43,558 nucleotides of DNA from an uncultured Sphingorhabdus sp. (GTDB lineage: Bacteria > Pseudomonadota > Alphaproteobacteria > Sphingomonadales > Sphingomonadaceae). Shown one piece after another: positions 42,444-43,558 of the stretch. The stretch spans positions 1-43,558 of the forward strand of contig CALDZL010000096.1 of the NCBI GenBank assembly GCA_937944295.1, read 5' to 3'. The notes below the pieces were generated by a model. The model made no database searches. It was not told the DNA's origin and worked only from the letters and a program-made list of their open reading frames with translations. Each line of letters begins with the position of its first letter. Position 1 is the stretch's first letter. The position numbers and the translations under genes were made by a program.

Positions 42444-43558
42444 TATACGCGAATATCCTTTATCGCATCTGCTAGCCCCGCAGCCCATTTGGTAATATCA
42501 CCCGCGCCAAGACAGACCACCATATCATCAGCCTCTATAATATCAGCAAGCTTTTGCGCCAAATCTGCCGCATCATCAACAAGGTCTGCCTTGCGGTGTC
42601 CGCGCCGTTTTAATCCGGCCACCAATGCCGCTGAATCAACACCTTCGATTGGCTCTTCGCCCGCAACATAAACAGGCGATATATAGACAATATCAGCATC
42701 ATTAAAGGCTTGTTGAAAATCATCCATATGATCACGCAGACGGGTAAATCTGTGCGGTTGTGCAACCGCGATAACGCGGCCTTTTACGCCCTCGCGCGCG
42801 GCCGATAAAACCGCTCTAATTTCAACGGGGTGATGACCATAATCATCAATAATAGTCACACCATCCACTTCACCCACTTTGGTGAAACGCCGTTTCACAC
42901 CGCCAAAACTGCTAAATCCATTTTGAATTTGCTCATCACTCAGCCCCATTTCAATGCCGACCGCAATGGCCGAAATTGCGTTTTGGACATTATGTTTGCC
43001 TGGCATTGGAAGCTCAATAGCTTCAATCTTGCGCGATGATCCATCACGCTGGGCAATGATGACATCAAACCGATTACCGCCAGCAATAGGTGTTACATTC
43101 TCACCGCGAACATCCGATTGCGCAGAAAAACCATAAGTAACTATTCTTCGGTCACGAATCTTGGGCAAAATGGCTTGAACTTCGGGATGGTCCAAACACA
43201 TGATGGCCGCCCCGTAAAATGGCACATTCTCAACAAATTCCACAAAGGCCTTTTTGATCGCATCAAAATCACCATAATGTTCCAAATGCTCTGGATCAAT
43301 ATTGGTCACGACGGCTAATGTACCGTCTAATCGCAGAAAACTGCCGTCGCTCTCATCAGCCTCTACAACCATCCAATCGCTATCACCAAGACGCGCATTC
43401 GATCCATAATTATTAATGATACCGCCATTGATAACGGTGGGATCAATACCGCCATGGTCCAGCATAGCCGCAATCATCGAAGTCGTTGTGGTCTTGCCAT
43501 GCGTACCCGCAACAGCAATGGTATTTTTAAGGCGCATCAATTCAGCCAGCATTTCAGC
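42443..43558 (-). CDS. murC: UDP-N-acetylmuramate--L-alanine ligase (partial, N-terminus beyond window)
   Basis: ATP-dependent addition of L-Ala to UDP-MurNAc. About 371 residues are visible; the N-terminal 100 or so, holding the UDP-binding domain, lie beyond the right edge and the frame is open there (codons for Ala-Glu precede MLAELMRLK). The ATP-binding [14 protein letters not shown] lies near the edge, followed by [55 protein letters not shown] and [14 protein letters not shown], all Mur-ligase hallmarks. Its stop shares a base with the murB start. Confidence 0.96.
   Translation of the reverse strand, partial: AEMLAELMRLKNTIAVAGTHGKTTTTSMIAAMLDHGGIDPTVINGGIINNYGSNARLGDSDWMVVEADESDGSFLRLDGTLAVVTNIDPEHLEHYGDFDAIKKAFVEFVENVPFYGAAIMCLDHPEVQAILPKIRDRRIVTYGFSAQSDVRGENVTPIAGGNRFDVIIAQRDGSSRKIEAIELPMPGKHNVQNAISAIAVGIEMGLSDEQIQNGFSSFGGVKRRFTKVGEVDGVTIIDDYGHHPVEIRAVLSAAREGVKGRVIAVAQPHRFTRLRDHMDDFQQAFNDADIVYISPVYVAGEEPIEGVDSAALVAGLKRRGHRKADLVDDAADLAQKLADIIEADDMVVCLGAGDITKWAAGLADAIKDIRV

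Noticed and set aside
1-43558. CRISPR array, insertion sequence, tRNA or rRNA genes
   Set aside because: No regularly spaced repeats, transposase, cloverleaf or rRNA-like sequence was noticed while reading; a covariance search was not available.
41535-43558. Overlapping gene ends in murC-murB-ddl-ftsQ-ftsA as a novelty
   Set aside because: Such overlaps are normal for the dcw cluster and indicate translational coupling only.

Overview
This window reads as chromosomal DNA of an alphaproteobacterium, most likely a Sphingomonadales member with unusually low GC. The evidence is gene content and order: a dcw tail (murC-murB-ddl-ftsQ-ftsA-ftsZ), an alphaproteobacterial FtsZ C-terminal peptide, a split glycine dehydrogenase (gcvPA/gcvPB) behind a tandem glycine riboswitch, DUF1800/DUF1501 Tat-type proteins, and CtrA-like TTAA-N7-TTAA sites. 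The taxon is an inference. No rRNA, tRNA, CRISPR array or insertion sequence was recognised.

Layout. 1-3634 (minus): the first four genes of a type IV secretion operon in the order virB1 (lytic transglycosylase), virB2, virB3, virB4; virB4 runs off the left edge. 3635-4621: nearly 1 kb of very AT-rich non-coding DNA with many TTAA motifs, several in pairs or triplets spaced one helical turn apart, ending in a strong minus-strand terminator. 4622-8071 (minus): a secreted DUF1800-DUF1501 gene pair. 8541-9584 (plus): two small membrane proteins (PepSY-TM-like and DUF4345). 9729-15572 (plus): five nucleotide-sugar genes (a TviB-type dehydrogenase, wecB, wecC, a UDP-glucuronate 4-epimerase-like gene, and a GDP-mannose pyrophosphorylase) that would supply acidic sugars and mannose for a surface polysaccharide; no glycosyltransferase is present. 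15596-22770 (minus): ABC-F ATPase, YaiI-like protein, DEAD-box RNA helicase with a long basic tail, HI0933-type flavoprotein, and an O-antigen ligase/polymerase-like membrane protein. 22969-26514 (plus): cysD-cysNC-cysQ, which make PAPS and remove its by-product PAP. 26537-28102 (minus): an acyl-CoA synthetase. 28205-32932 (minus): the glycine cleavage operon gcvT-gcvH-gcvPA-gcvPB and its riboswitch. 33044-36660 (minus): an NAD(P)-binding protein, a dGTPase-like HD hydrolase, and a TPR-plus-SPOR envelope protein. 36810-43558 (minus): ftsZ, ftsA, ftsQ, ddl, murB and partial murC, mostly with overlapping ends.

The signals most worth following are the phased TTAA / CtrA-like array upstream of the secretion operon, the DUF1800 protein whose twin-arginine motif is separated from its hydrophobic/lipobox segment by a polar insertion, a pair of mutually exclusive hairpins between the glycine riboswitch and gcvT, and a C9 tract inside cysQ. 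All coordinates and motif counts were read by eye; no homology search or structure prediction was run.
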